The notes: generated by a model not told the origin, from the letters alone. A stretch of DNA of 11,744 nt from Bacteroidales bacterium (GCA_029938985.1 JAOZTW010000088.1:1-11744); one strand, 5' to 3'. Shown: positions 1-6,638, counted from the stretch's first letter. Made by a program: numbers and translations.

Positions 1-84
1 TATATACATGTTTAGAAACTAATAATGCACTTTCACAAGCTCAAAACATGGTTTCATAAATTTTAATATTATTATATTATAAAA

Positions 85-104
85 AATATTACTTTTGTAA
101 TATT
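85..104 (+). promoter_or_regulatory. Probable promoter of the first small-gene pair, inside a palindrome
   Basis: TACTTTTG at 90-97 fits the Bacteroidota -7 box TAnnTTTG. It lies inside a perfect 8-bp inverted repeat (AATATTAC, 4-nt loop, GTAATATT; 85-104). A start near 104 would give a leader of about 50 nt before the ATG at 153. I see no good TTTG -33 box at the usual distance, so this is a partial match only. Confidence 0.4.
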
Positions 105-152
105 ATTTAAATTCCAATTACAATATTTATTCATGTTTTAAATTTAAACAAA

Positions 153-590
153 ATGAAAACATTTTCAATTACAACATTTATTCTTTTTATTATTATTGGC
201 ACATCAGTTGCACAAGACTGGGTAGGTGAATATGTATACATGGACGACGGCGAGAGTCTTACTATTTATACTTTTAAGGTTGAGCCAATTGATAAATCCT
301 CAGATAGATATAAGGCTACTCTTGAAATATTAGCAGACGAAAATTGTACTTTAATTTGCAGTTGTTATCAAGCTGGCAATAAATTTGTGGTAGAATATAG
401 ATCAAAATATGATGGTATTTTCCCTCAATGGGAGGAGTTTGATGATTATTTGTCGGAATATGTTGGTTCTTTCCCTGTTTTATTTGAACTTACAAGTAAA
501 AACGATATGTTTACCACTGAATGGATAGATATTGAAGTTGATGCTTCTACAAAAAAACTACAAAATAAAGAAACATTTATAAAATTTTAG
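153..590 (+). CDS. Small exported protein, W-x-G-x-Y domain, function unknown
   Basis: A 145-residue protein with a typical signal peptide (hydrophobic core about residues 6-19, likely cleavage after SVA at residue 20), so it is exported. The mature part starts DWVGEY and then alternates short hydrophobic and polar stretches, as in a small beta-barrel or beta-sandwich. Two Cys residues (CTLICSC region, plus one more) lie near the middle. The pattern of W-x-G-x-Y, then YKATL, a Cys-containing strand and a late F-x-L strand recurs in the next gene and in the lipoprotein at 3002-3889, so I infer these are paralogues. It loosely resembles DUF5991-type domains of Bacteroidota, but I cannot confirm that by eye. 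No catalytic motif is visible. The stop is followed after 2 nt by the next ATG, so the two genes are very likely one operon. Confidence 0.8.
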   Translation: MKTFSITTFILFIIIGTSVAQDWVGEYVYMDDGESLTIYTFKVEPIDKSSDRYKATLEILADENCTLICSCYQAGNKFVVEYRSKYDGIFPQWEEFDDYLSEYVGSFPVLFELTSKNDMFTTEWIDIEVDASTKKLQNKETFIKF

Positions 591-592
591 AA

Positions 593-1087
593 ATGAAAAA
601 TGTTTTGAATTTGACAAGCTTTATAAAATACTTTACATTATTAATATTATTTTTTGCAGTATTTAATAATAAAACTAATGCTCAATATACTGATGTTAAC
701 GGAAAATATCATGACTGGCGAGGAGGGTATTCGTTTAATACCGAGGATAATAAAAATTTATATTCTTTAAAAATCACAGGAAACAAAGAAATTTATAAAG
801 CAACATTGTCCTATTTTTGTCAAGCAGAAGAAATTTACAAAATAAATTGTAACGTTCTACCAACCGATGGCGATTGGTCTGAAATAGCTATTCAATACAT
901 ATCTTTGGAAAGTGGAAATTGTAAAGAGAAAAACAAAATGGAAAACAAAATAAAACAATCAAACGAGTATCCTGATATGTTTATGTTGTCTTTTTTGGAA
1001 TCTACTATTTTTACCGAAATAAAAGAGTTTTCTTTATCAAGCATGAAAAAAAGTGATTATGAAATTGCTTTTGAAAAAAATAACTAA
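593..1087 (+). CDS. Small exported protein, paralogue-like to the preceding gene
   Basis: A 164-residue protein with a signal peptide (hydrophobic about residues 11-24, likely cleavage after TNA at residue 30). The mature protein begins near HDWRGGYSF (W42), followed by YSLKI, YKATL and a Cys-bearing strand. This is the same order of motifs as in the gene just upstream, and I read it as a diverged duplicate with a longer, Lys/Glu-rich second half. No enzyme motif is visible. The ATG lies 2 nt after the preceding stop, with no room for a separate promoter, so the two should be cotranscribed and perhaps translationally coupled. Repeat R1 begins 15 nt after its stop codon. The function is unknown; membership of an exported binding or immunity-type family is only a guess. 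Confidence 0.8.
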   Translation: MKNVLNLTSFIKYFTLLILFFAVFNNKTNAQYTDVNGKYHDWRGGYSFNTEDNKNLYSLKITGNKEIYKATLSYFCQAEEIYKINCNVLPTDGDWSEIAIQYISLESGNCKEKNKMENKIKQSNEYPDMFMLSFLESTIFTEIKEFSLSSMKKSDYEIAFEKNN

Positions 1088-1102
1088 CACAAATTTAATT
1101 AC

Positions 1103-1267
1103 TAAGTGAAAAGGAAACAATAAGGAACTCCAGAATACACCGTTTTTTTGTTCTTTTAATATTTTAATAAATCTACAAATAGTGAGATATTTAATGACTT
1201 TTTGAAATTTTTAAAAGAGCAAAATAAACAAGTAGATTGGGATTAGTTATTTTTTCTTTTTCACTAA
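1103..1267 (+). repeat. R1 copy 1: MITE-like element, 165 bp
   Basis: This stretch matches 2789-2948 in reverse complement along its whole length, at roughly 80-85 percent by eye, including 25 identical bases (1131-1155 against 2896-2920 reversed). Its ends form a 25-bp terminal inverted repeat (1103-1127 against 1243-1267, about 20 of 25 pair). There is no ORF inside and no convincing target-site duplication. The right end lies 23 nt before the ATG at 1291, so the element forms most of the upstream region of that gene. I infer a non-autonomous mobile element; no matching transposase is in the window. Confidence 0.8.
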
Positions 1268-1290
1268 CTTTAAAATTTAAAAACAAAATT

Positions 1291-1839
1291 ATGAAAAAAT
1301 CATTTTTAATTATTATAGTATTATTTTTTGGCACTGTTTTATCTGCCGATAACTGGACAGAAATGACCTTAGAACAAGCACAAAAAGCGGTAGAACACAT
1401 AGAAGAAAATCCGTATATTTTTGATTATTGCGACTGTTGTAAAGGAGAAAAAGTGAATCTTATATATGTAGAGGCGATTTATTATGAGGTAGAAGAGTTT
1501 TCTAATGTATATGAAGTACAGGCAATTGGAAGAATAATTCATACATTTAATTTTATTGTTTGGGATGACAGTGACGATGAATTTGCGATATTAGACAGTT
1601 TTTTACCACCAGAAGGAGAATCAGATTTTTTTGATGAGGTTATTTCTGCAAATTATACTTTTGTCTTTAGCGACGTAACGGGAGAAGAAATAAGCAGTAT
1701 AAGTTTATTTAAAATTACTGGTTATGACTATTCTCCAAGTAATTGTGTTGCTTTTATGCAATATTTATTCCCAAACTCAGATGATAATCAAGTAGATGAA
1801 GGTTATAAAAATTGGTATTATAAAAAAATTAATTACTAA
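1291..1839 (+). CDS. Exported protein with CxCC motif, function unknown
   Basis: I place the start at the ATG at 1291 rather than the in-frame ATG at 1237. The extra 18 residues would be encoded by repeat R1, and from 1291 the protein opens with a clean signal peptide (MKKSFLIIIV, cleavage probably after LSA at residue 19). The 182-residue protein has a YCDCC motif at residues 46-50 (C47, C49, C50) right after the segment NPYIFD, and one further Cys near residue 157. This could be a disulfide or metal site. The rest is acidic and beta-like (WDDSDDEF, then a DFFDEV segment). I do not recognise the family. It lies within the segment bracketed by two inverted R1 copies, 70 bp before the next small gene, with which it may share a transcript because no promoter is seen between them. 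Confidence 0.75.
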   Translation: MKKSFLIIIVLFFGTVLSADNWTEMTLEQAQKAVEHIEENPYIFDYCDCCKGEKVNLIYVEAIYYEVEEFSNVYEVQAIGRIIHTFNFIVWDDSDDEFAILDSFLPPEGESDFFDEVISANYTFVFSDVTGEEISSISLFKITGYDYSPSNCVAFMQYLFPNSDDNQVDEGYKNWYYKKINY

Positions 1840-1909
1840 TATATTACTATTTAACACAGGTTTTAAATAACTAACTAACTATTTATTAATCAATTAATAC
1901 ATTCAAATT

Positions 1910-2317
1910 ATGAAAAAATTATTTTTAATATCATTAATGTTAATAACATTTTTTTCCGTACAAGCTCAATGGGAAATTGAAGGAATTAATGATACAAAAG
2001 GAGAGTACAAAAACAATAAAACAGGAGAAATGTGGTCAATTTACTTTTCTGATACTCAATCTCAGTTTGTTGCATTATATTCATGGAGTTTCGAAGGAGA
2101 AGATTATTACGATGAAGAATTGGTAATTGACCGAGTAGAGAAGATTTCAAAAGGATTTTATAAAATTCACATGGAAGGAATATCTGGCGAAATGGTACCT
2201 GCTTGGTGGCTTAAATATGATAATGACAAAGGGTTTTACAATCTTCAAACCTACTCTTACGATGCTTTAGACGACATGTGGTTGGATAAACATTATAAAG
2301 GGAACTCAAACAATTAA
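1910..2317 (+). CDS. Small exported acidic protein, function unknown
   Basis: A 135-residue protein with a signal peptide (MKKLFLISLM, cleavage likely after VQA at residue 19). The mature part is about 115 residues, acidic, rich in Trp and Tyr (WEIEG, WSIYF, YSWSFEGEDYYDEE, AWWLKYD) and looks like a single small all-beta domain. It has no Cys and no catalytic signature. Its family is not recognised. It could be a distant relative of the neighbouring W-x-G-x-Y proteins, but the motif order is not clearly the same, so I keep it apart. The upstream 70 bp are AT-rich with a short (AACT)n run and no TAnnTTTG box, so readthrough from the preceding gene is likely. A hairpin lies 56 nt after its stop. 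Confidence 0.75.
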   Translation: MKKLFLISLMLITFFSVQAQWEIEGINDTKGEYKNNKTGEMWSIYFSDTQSQFVALYSWSFEGEDYYDEELVIDRVEKISKGFYKIHMEGISGEMVPAWWLKYDNDKGFYNLQTYSYDALDDMWLDKHYKGNSNN

Positions 2318-2372
2318 TAAGTAGCTAAGGAATGATACAATTATGCGACTACAAACCAATAGATTAAAGAAA

Positions 2373-2396
2373 TACAAAAGTGTAAAAACTTTTGTA
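2373..2396. terminator. Hairpin after the small-gene group, possible terminator
   Basis: A perfect 9-bp stem (TACAAAAGT at 2373-2381, ACTTTTGTA at 2388-2396) with loop GTAAAA. It lies 56 nt after the stop at 2317 but has little GC in the stem and no clear T-run after it, so termination is only plausible. Confidence 0.3.
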
Positions 2397-2460
2397 TGGG
2401 TACTTACCTGCTTATTTACTGTATTAAGACTTGATTTTCTTTAGTATTAATATACAAAAA

Positions 2461-2520
2461 GACTTTCCAACGTCCTTTGTTTTTTGCCACAAGGCAAAAA
2501 ATGAGGGACTTGGAAACGTC
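2461..2520. repeat. 60-nt imperfect palindrome
   Basis: Arms 2461-2488 and 2493-2520 with the 4-nt loop ACAA. About 24 positions pair, including nine next to the loop (TTTTTTGCC/GGCAAAAAA), with two single-base bulges and three mismatches. The structure would form a long stem in either strand. No second copy is seen in the window. Confidence 0.65.
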
Positions 2521-2788
2521 TGAATAACATGACAAGTACAAATTTGAAGATTTTTACAACAAAAGGTTGTTACACGCAAAACATAAATTTTATTACTTAA
2601 TACGGAGTGTGGACAAAAAGCCAACACAAACAAAAAATTAACGTTATAATCAATAAGGAATTGTCAAAAATAAGTTCAGAAACTGCGTCATTATTTCATT
2701 ATTTTCAGAAAATAAAGTTTCAAATAATTCATTATTAGTAATTTGTTTTAAATCAAAGAAATAGTAAACTAATCAACTGTTTTCAAAC

Positions 2789-2948
2789 TTAGTGAAAAAG
2801 AAAAAATAACTAAGCCCAACGTTTATTTTGACCTTTTAAAAATTTTAAAAATATCATTAAATAGCTCGCTATTTGCAGATTTGTTAAAACAATAGAAGAA
2901 CAAAAAAACGGTGTATTCTGGGGTTACTTATTATTTCATTTTCACTTA
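2789..2948 (-). repeat. R1 copy 2: MITE-like element, 160 bp, inverted relative to copy 1
   Basis: The reverse complement aligns with 1103-1267 from end to end, with one gap of about 5 bases near the right end. The terminal inverted repeats are 2789-2813 and 2924-2948 (about 21 of 25 pair). The middle (AATAGCTCGCTATT, around 2859-2872) is a small palindrome. Together with copy 1 it brackets the genes at 1291-1839 and 1910-2317. No clear target-site duplication is seen. Confidence 0.8.
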
Positions 2949-3001
2949 TTATTTTCCAATTCCTTATTTTTTTATTTTCACAAAACAAATAACTTAATAA
3001 C

Positions 3002-3889
3002 ATGAAAAAAATATATTTAGTTTTTATAATAGCAATAACAATTTTGCTTTATAGTTGTGGTAATTCATCTAATAAAGAGAATAAAGAAAATAGTGAAAAC
3101 ACAGAAAATAAAGAAGTTAAATGGAATGGAACTTGGGAATATTCTATGAGCGAAGACGATACACCAATTTGGGTAAGATATGCTATATCAATTGATGGAG
3201 AAGATTGTAAAATTGAAGCAGATGGTTTCTCATTTGGTTGTTACTTAAATTGTAGAGGAGAAGTAAAGGGAGATGAATATGTGTTTTTTTATAAAAACGA
3301 ACCAGCCGATGCTGATAATATTTGTTACGAATTTGATAAAACAGAACCATTAATTATTCTAACAGAAAAAAATGGTTTTTTAATAGTAAAAGAGAGTCAA
3401 TTATATTGTTTGGGAAATAAATCAAAAGTTGTTTTTGAAAAAGCAAACACAAATACAACATCAAATACAGAAACAGACCCTATTGTGTTAATAAAAGAAC
3501 GATTTAAAATTATTAATGACAATGTTGCATCGTATTCAAAAAAATCGAAAAGGTTAGAAGAAGGTGAAGGTGGCGATGTAATTGGTTACTACGAGGGTAA
3601 TGATTTGAAAAAGATGGCAGTTAAAGGATATGGTTCAATGGGGTTTTTCACTTTTGAATATTACTTTTGGGACGGAGAATTATTTTTTCTTTTTGAGACG
3701 GAGAATTACTACGATGTAGATGACCCAGGTGGAAAGGTTGATCAAAAAATTGAACGTAGGTATTATTTTAACAATTCAAAAATTATAAAATGGTTGGATA
3801 ATGATAAAAAAGAAGTAGAAAGTTCTAAATTTAAAGAAGAAGAAGAAAAAATAAACGAACGTGTTATTTCTTTAAAATCAGAATTATAA
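3002..3889 (+). CDS. Two-domain lipoprotein, function unknown
   Basis: A 295-residue protein with a lipoprotein signal: hydrophobic residues 4-16 and lipobox LLYSC with Cys19, followed by G-N-S-S. A Lys/Glu/Asn-rich tether of about 20 residues follows. Domain 1 (about 41-147) starts WNGTWEY and has the W-x-G pattern, a C-K-I-E-A-D-G-F segment and a C-containing strand, which makes it look like the proteins at 153-590 and 593-1087. A Thr/Asn linker follows (about 148-160). Domain 2 (about 161-295) begins LIKERFKIIND and contains GYYEGNDLKKM, FEYYFWDGELFF and RRYYFNNSKIIKWLD. That is a pattern seen in many uncharacterised Bacteroidota exported proteins, in my recollection. The C-terminal end is charged and probably helical. 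It is a membrane-anchored protein of unknown role. No promoter box is evident upstream; R1 ends 53 nt before the start. Confidence 0.8.
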   Translation: MKKIYLVFIIAITILLYSCGNSSNKENKENSENTENKEVKWNGTWEYSMSEDDTPIWVRYAISIDGEDCKIEADGFSFGCYLNCRGEVKGDEYVFFYKNEPADADNICYEFDKTEPLIILTEKNGFLIVKESQLYCLGNKSKVVFEKANTNTTSNTETDPIVLIKERFKIINDNVASYSKKSKRLEEGEGGDVIGYYEGNDLKKMAVKGYGSMGFFTFEYYFWDGELFFLFETENYYDVDDPGGKVDQKIERRYYFNNSKIIKWLDNDKKEVESSKFKEEEEKINERVISLKSEL

Positions 3890-3900
3890 ATTAGGAATTA

Positions 3901-3955
3901 ACTGAAAAGTCGGGAAAACGTTTCTGCAATATTAAAAACATACAATTTGCTGTAC
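3901..3955 (+). repeat. 55-bp direct repeat, copy 1
   Basis: Identical to 11690-11744 except for two bases (53 of 55). It begins 11 nt after the stop of the lipoprotein gene. The first part can fold as CTGAAAAGT, CGGGAAA loop, ACGTTTCTG; in the other copy this stem is perfect, and the two differing bases are exactly those that break it here. It runs into a 12-bp tandem repeat (TACAATTTGCTG 3941-3952, TACAATTTGCCG 3953-3964). Confidence 0.85.
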
Positions 3956-3963
3956 AATTTGCC

Positions 3964-3991
3964 GTAGAGACAAGGCATACCTTGTCTCTAC
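3964..3991. repeat. 28-bp perfect palindromic repeat (GTAGAGACAAGG type)
   Basis: GTAGAGACAAGG (3964-3975), loop CATA, CCTTGTCTCTAC (3980-3991), a perfect 12-bp stem. Palindromes of the form GTAGAGAC...GTCTCTAC are, as I recall, widespread dispersed repeats in cyanobacteria and Bacteroidota. There is one copy in this window. It lies between the 55-bp repeat and R2. Confidence 0.85.
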
Positions 3992-4086
3992 AACATATTT
4001 TGCATATAAAATTGACAAAAAAAACAACCTATTTGTATTTATTTTATTATAAGTCATATTAAAATAAATAATTGATAATTTTAAAT

Positions 4087-4209
4087 GGCGTTTTTCACGA
4101 GTGTCAAGTTCAAGGCTTTTTTGAAATATTATAATTAAAGTTTACCTTTGTAAGTGAACATTTTAATATTTCAAAAGCAACGAAAAAATTGATACTCGTG
4201 AAAAACGCC
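4087..4209 (+). repeat. R2 copy 1: 123-bp inverted-repeat element with central promoter
   Basis: The outermost 16 bp are perfectly inverted (GGCGTTTTTCACGAGT at 4087-4102, ACTCGTGAAAAACGCC at 4194-4209). The arms extend imperfectly to 4130 and 4165, ending in AAATATT/AATATTT. The 34-nt centre holds a promoter. The right part (4135-4209) recurs at 9394-9468 with 68 of 75 bases identical. A third end fragment, GGCATTTTTCACAA, lies at 4231-4244. It sits between two convergent gene ends. There is no ORF. Confidence 0.8.
4120..4150 (+). promoter_or_regulatory. Consensus Bacteroidota promoter inside R2
   Basis: TTTG at 4120-4123, 19 nt, TACCTTTG at 4143-4150: an exact match to TTTG-N19-TAnnTTTG. 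It points rightward to the 3' end of the chemoreceptor gene, so its transcript would be antisense to that gene or a short RNA ending in the R2 right arm. No plus-strand gene follows it. Confidence 0.5.
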
Positions 4210-4286
4210 CAAATATTGTAATGACTTTTCGGCATTTTTCACAATGGTTACTATGAGTTTTTTATATTAAATCTGAATAGTTTCTA

Positions 4287-6257
4287 TTAATACTCTTCAA
4301 ATTCATTATCTAATTTGTCGTTGTTGGCTATTATCTTGTTTGTTTCTGTTTGCTCAATATTAAAAAATCGTTTTTTTGGAAATGAATTAAAATTATTTTG
4401 ATTCGAATAATTTGAATTTTTGTGTAATTTGAAAAATGATACCATTTCTAATAATTGTTCCGACTGACTTGTAAGCTCTTCAATACTTGATGCAAGCTCT
4501 TCGGAAGAAGCGGCAGATTGTTGAGTAGCATTATTAAATTGCTGAATAGAATTTGCTATTTCGTTAGCACTTGCACTTTGTTCTATACTTGCTGTTGAAA
4601 TTTCCTTAACCACTTTTGCTGTATTTAAAATCTCTGGTACAATAGCTTGTAATTTCTTTCCTGCCTCATCAGCAACTTGTACACTTGTTTTAGTAAGTTT
4701 TTTAATTTCTTTGGCGGCACGCTGAGTGTGTTCTGCAAGACTACGAATTTCGATGGCCACTGCAGCAAAACCACGTCCTTGTTCACCAGCACGTGCGGCT
4801 TCCACAGCTGCATTTATAGCCAAAAGATCTGTTTTATATGCTATATCACTGATTATTGAAATTTTATCTGCAATATTTTTCATAGCAGCAACTGCCTCAA
4901 TTACCACCTTACTACTTGTTCTTATGTTTATTGCAGCATTTTCAGATGTTTTTTTTGCACTTAGTGCTTGTTCTGTATTTTGGTTTATTGTAGCAGTTAT
5001 TTGTTCAATAGCCGAAGAAATTTGTTCAATAGAACTTGCTTGCTCATTTGCTCCTCCCGAAATTTCTTGTGCATTAGCTGCCATTTCATTAGCTCCATCT
5101 TTTATTTGATCAGAAGCACTTATTACAGATGCAATTACTTCATTAAGCTTAAACACCATCTTTCTCATAGACAAATACATTCCTTGCATATTTCCATTAT
5201 TATTAAATGCTATTTCTAAATTTCCATTTGAAATCTTTTTAGCCATATCAGACATTTCTGAGGGTTCGCCACCAAGTTGTTTATCTAATTTAGCAGAAAG
5301 CATTATAACAATAATTAGAGATAATACTGTAGCCACCAAAAATATTATTATCAAAGATATTTTAGTAAGTATAGCTATTAAATTGGCTTTTTTCTGTCTT
5401 GATTCAAGTAATAAGTTCTCTGTAATTATAAACTCGTTGATTTTATATCTAATCTGATCCATATATTCTTTTCCTTGTTTTTTCTCAAATTTAGCGTATA
5501 TATTTTGCATATTGTTATGTTTCATTACCTCTCTATTTAATTCAATAATTTTTTCTGCATAATCTTTTACCCAAATATTTACAGCACTACTTATGGATTG
5601 ATCTACTTGATATGTTTGCAAATGTTGGTTAATAGTTAACTTACCTTCATTATACGGCTCTAAATATTCTAATTTTTTCATTATTACAAAACCTCTCAAA
5701 CCTGTTTCCATATTTACCATATCCAATTCAATTTGATTTTTTGCAGATTGTGAAAGTTCTGAAAATGATATTTTTAACCTAATCTGATCCATTTCTTTCT
5801 TCCCAACACCTGAATTTATTAAATCAAGAATTTGATTATTATGGTCTTCTCCCTCTTTTATGTCTGTTCTTAGTGTAATAAATTTTGTTGCCACCTCCGT
5901 ATCCCATTTACTTGCAATTAGTTGTATTTCATTTAATTTCAATACTTGCGAAAGATTATCGTTTACATCTTGTTTTAAATTTGAAAGTTTTGAAATAAAA
6001 GCTATTTTTCCATTAGTGTATGGTTCTAAGAATTCTGTGTCGCCAGTTACAATATATCCTCGCATTCCTGTTTCCTTATCAACCATTTGAGACATAATGT
6101 TATTTGCATCTCCTATTATTTTGTAGGTATGAGCAACCCACTTTGTGGAAATTTGAAAAGAAATTAAACTTATAAATGCTATTAAAGAAATTATAAACAT
6201 TAATGATAATGCTATAATACTGGGAACAAGTAATTGTGTTTTAAATTTAAGTTTCAT
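4287..6257 (-). CDS. Methyl-accepting chemotaxis protein with duplicated CHASE3-like sensor
   Basis: A 656-residue transmembrane chemoreceptor that would relay a periplasmic signal to CheA/CheW. TM1 is at about 9-34 and TM2 at about 293-320. Between them lie two tandem CHASE3-like helical units: KETGMRGYIVTGD with LEPYTNGK (61-84) and METGLRGFVI with LEPYNEGK (183-206). Each unit ends in a similar K-x-x-MDQIR-x-KI segment (about 153-163 and 263-273), which marks an internal duplication. A HAMP-like segment follows (GGEPSEMSDMAKKI, 329-342). The signalling domain spans about 370-605, with the conserved hairpin tip around 475-510 (LLAINAAVEAARAGEQGRG). Glu/Gln-Ala/Ser stretches near 404-430 and 557-600 are likely methylation regions. 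The C-terminus has no CheR-binding pentapeptide. No other chemotaxis gene is nearby, so it is an orphan receptor, monocistronic, with its own promoter at 6360-6391. The ligand is unknown. Confidence 0.95.
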   Translation of the reverse strand: MKLKFKTQLLVPSIIALSLMFIISLIAFISLISFQISTKWVAHTYKIIGDANNIMSQMVDKETGMRGYIVTGDTEFLEPYTNGKIAFISKLSNLKQDVNDNLSQVLKLNEIQLIASKWDTEVATKFITLRTDIKEGEDHNNQILDLINSGVGKKEMDQIRLKISFSELSQSAKNQIELDMVNMETGLRGFVIMKKLEYLEPYNEGKLTINQHLQTYQVDQSISSAVNIWVKDYAEKIIELNREVMKHNNMQNIYAKFEKKQGKEYMDQIRYKINEFIITENLLLESRQKKANLIAILTKISLIIIFLVATVLSLIIVIMLSAKLDKQLGGEPSEMSDMAKKISNGNLEIAFNNNGNMQGMYLSMRKMVFKLNEVIASVISASDQIKDGANEMAANAQEISGGANEQASSIEQISSAIEQITATINQNTEQALSAKKTSENAAINIRTSSKVVIEAVAAMKNIADKISIISDIAYKTDLLAINAAVEAARAGEQGRGFAAVAIEIRSLAEHTQRAAKEIKKLTKTSVQVADEAGKKLQAIVPEILNTAKVVKEISTASIEQSASANEIANSIQQFNNATQQSAASSEELASSIEELTSQSEQLLEMVSFFKLHKNSNYSNQNNFNSFPKKRFFNIEQTETNKIIANNDKLDNEFEEY

Positions 6258-6331
6258 GATATTTATATTTTAAGGTTAAACTTTTAGCATGTAAATATGT
6301 ATTAATAATCTTGTAAACTGTTTTTAAATAT

Positions 6332-6348
6332 GTTATCAATAAGATAAC
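6332..6348. promoter_or_regulatory. Small palindrome just downstream of the chemoreceptor promoter
   Basis: GTTATC (6332-6337), AATAA, GATAAC (6343-6348). It lies about 12 nt inside the -7 box of the minus-strand promoter, close to the expected transcription start, where a repressor site or a leader hairpin would act. This is inferred from position only. Confidence 0.3.
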
Positions 6349-6359
6349 GAAATTAAAAA

Positions 6360-6391
6360 CAAATATAATACCTTTTATCCTAAATTGCAAA
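6360..6391 (-). promoter_or_regulatory. Promoter of the chemoreceptor gene
   Basis: Read on the minus strand: TTTG (6391-6388), 20 nt, TATATTTG (6367-6360). Both boxes match the Bacteroidota consensus exactly. Transcription should start near 6353, giving a leader of about 95 nt before the ATG at 6257. Confidence 0.6.
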
Positions 6392-6485
6392 ATTATTGTA
6401 TAGTTTTATCAATACTTTTTTTTTAATATTTTATAATCTTGTAAAACTTCATTTTTTAAACAAAATATTTTATAAACAGAAAAAG

Positions 6486-6561
6486 GGTTTACAGTCAAAT
6501 ATTGTAATGACTTTATTTAAACCGAGTTTACTTATTTTATCACAATATTTGACTGTAAACC
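6486..6561. repeat. Perfect 20-bp inverted repeat with 36-nt loop
   Basis: GGTTTACAGTCAAATATTGT at 6486-6505 is the exact reverse complement of 6542-6561. The loop contains a small hairpin, TAAAC-CGA-GTTTA. The 19 bases CAAATATTGTAATGACTTT at 6496-6514 recur at 4210-4228, next to R2, so this belongs to the same family of mosaic elements. It lies about 80 nt beyond the phosphatase-like gene's stop and could end its transcript, though the loop is long for a terminator. Confidence 0.75.
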
Positions 6562-6586
6562 GCAGAAAAATTTAAAAGTGTAAACC

Positions 6587-6621
6587 AATTCCTAATTTTT
6601 AATTCCTAATTCCTAATTCTT
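6587..6621. repeat. Heptamer array AATTCCT x5
   Basis: Five 7-bp units, AATTCCT, AATTTTT, AATTCCT, AATTCCT, AATTCTT, ending 17 nt from the stop codon of the minus-strand gene at 6639. It is preceded by GTGTAAACC. The same length, phase and flank occur at 9604-9638. Confidence 0.7.
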
Positions 6622-6638
6622 TATTGCCTTTTGTAGAA

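Larger units (their letters stand above)
2318..3001. other. 684-bp gene-free spacer with hairpins and R1 copy 2
   Basis: There is no credible gene: the only ORF (minus, 2424-2633) starts in no recognisable context and crosses a hairpin. The spacer holds a 9-bp hairpin at 2373-2396, a 60-nt hairpin at 2461-2520 and R1 at 2789-2948. The stretch 2521-2788 shows nothing I can name. A CCAATTCC segment at 2955-2962, just right of R1, resembles the start of the heptamer array near 6587. Confidence 0.6.

Noticed and set aside
1237..1290. Upstream ATG extending the protein at 1291
   Set aside because: The 18 extra residues come from the R1 repeat and would bury the signal peptide.
1191..1400. Minus-strand ORF of 69 codons
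   Set aside because: It spans the R1 end and the antisense of a signal peptide; a shadow.
2461..2520. Integron attC site
   Set aside because: The long hairpin and nearby CCAAC/TTGG look suggestive, but the required GTTRRRY core is absent on the cleaved strand, there is no integrase, and the small genes are not separated by similar sites.
2424..2633. Minus-strand ORF of 69 codons
   Set aside because: No family resemblance, no promoter, and it runs through the 60-nt hairpin.
4726..5109. Plus-strand ORF of 127 codons
   Set aside because: It lies opposite the conserved signalling domain of the chemoreceptor, and its Ala/Ser/Ile-rich product mirrors that codon pattern; it is a shadow.
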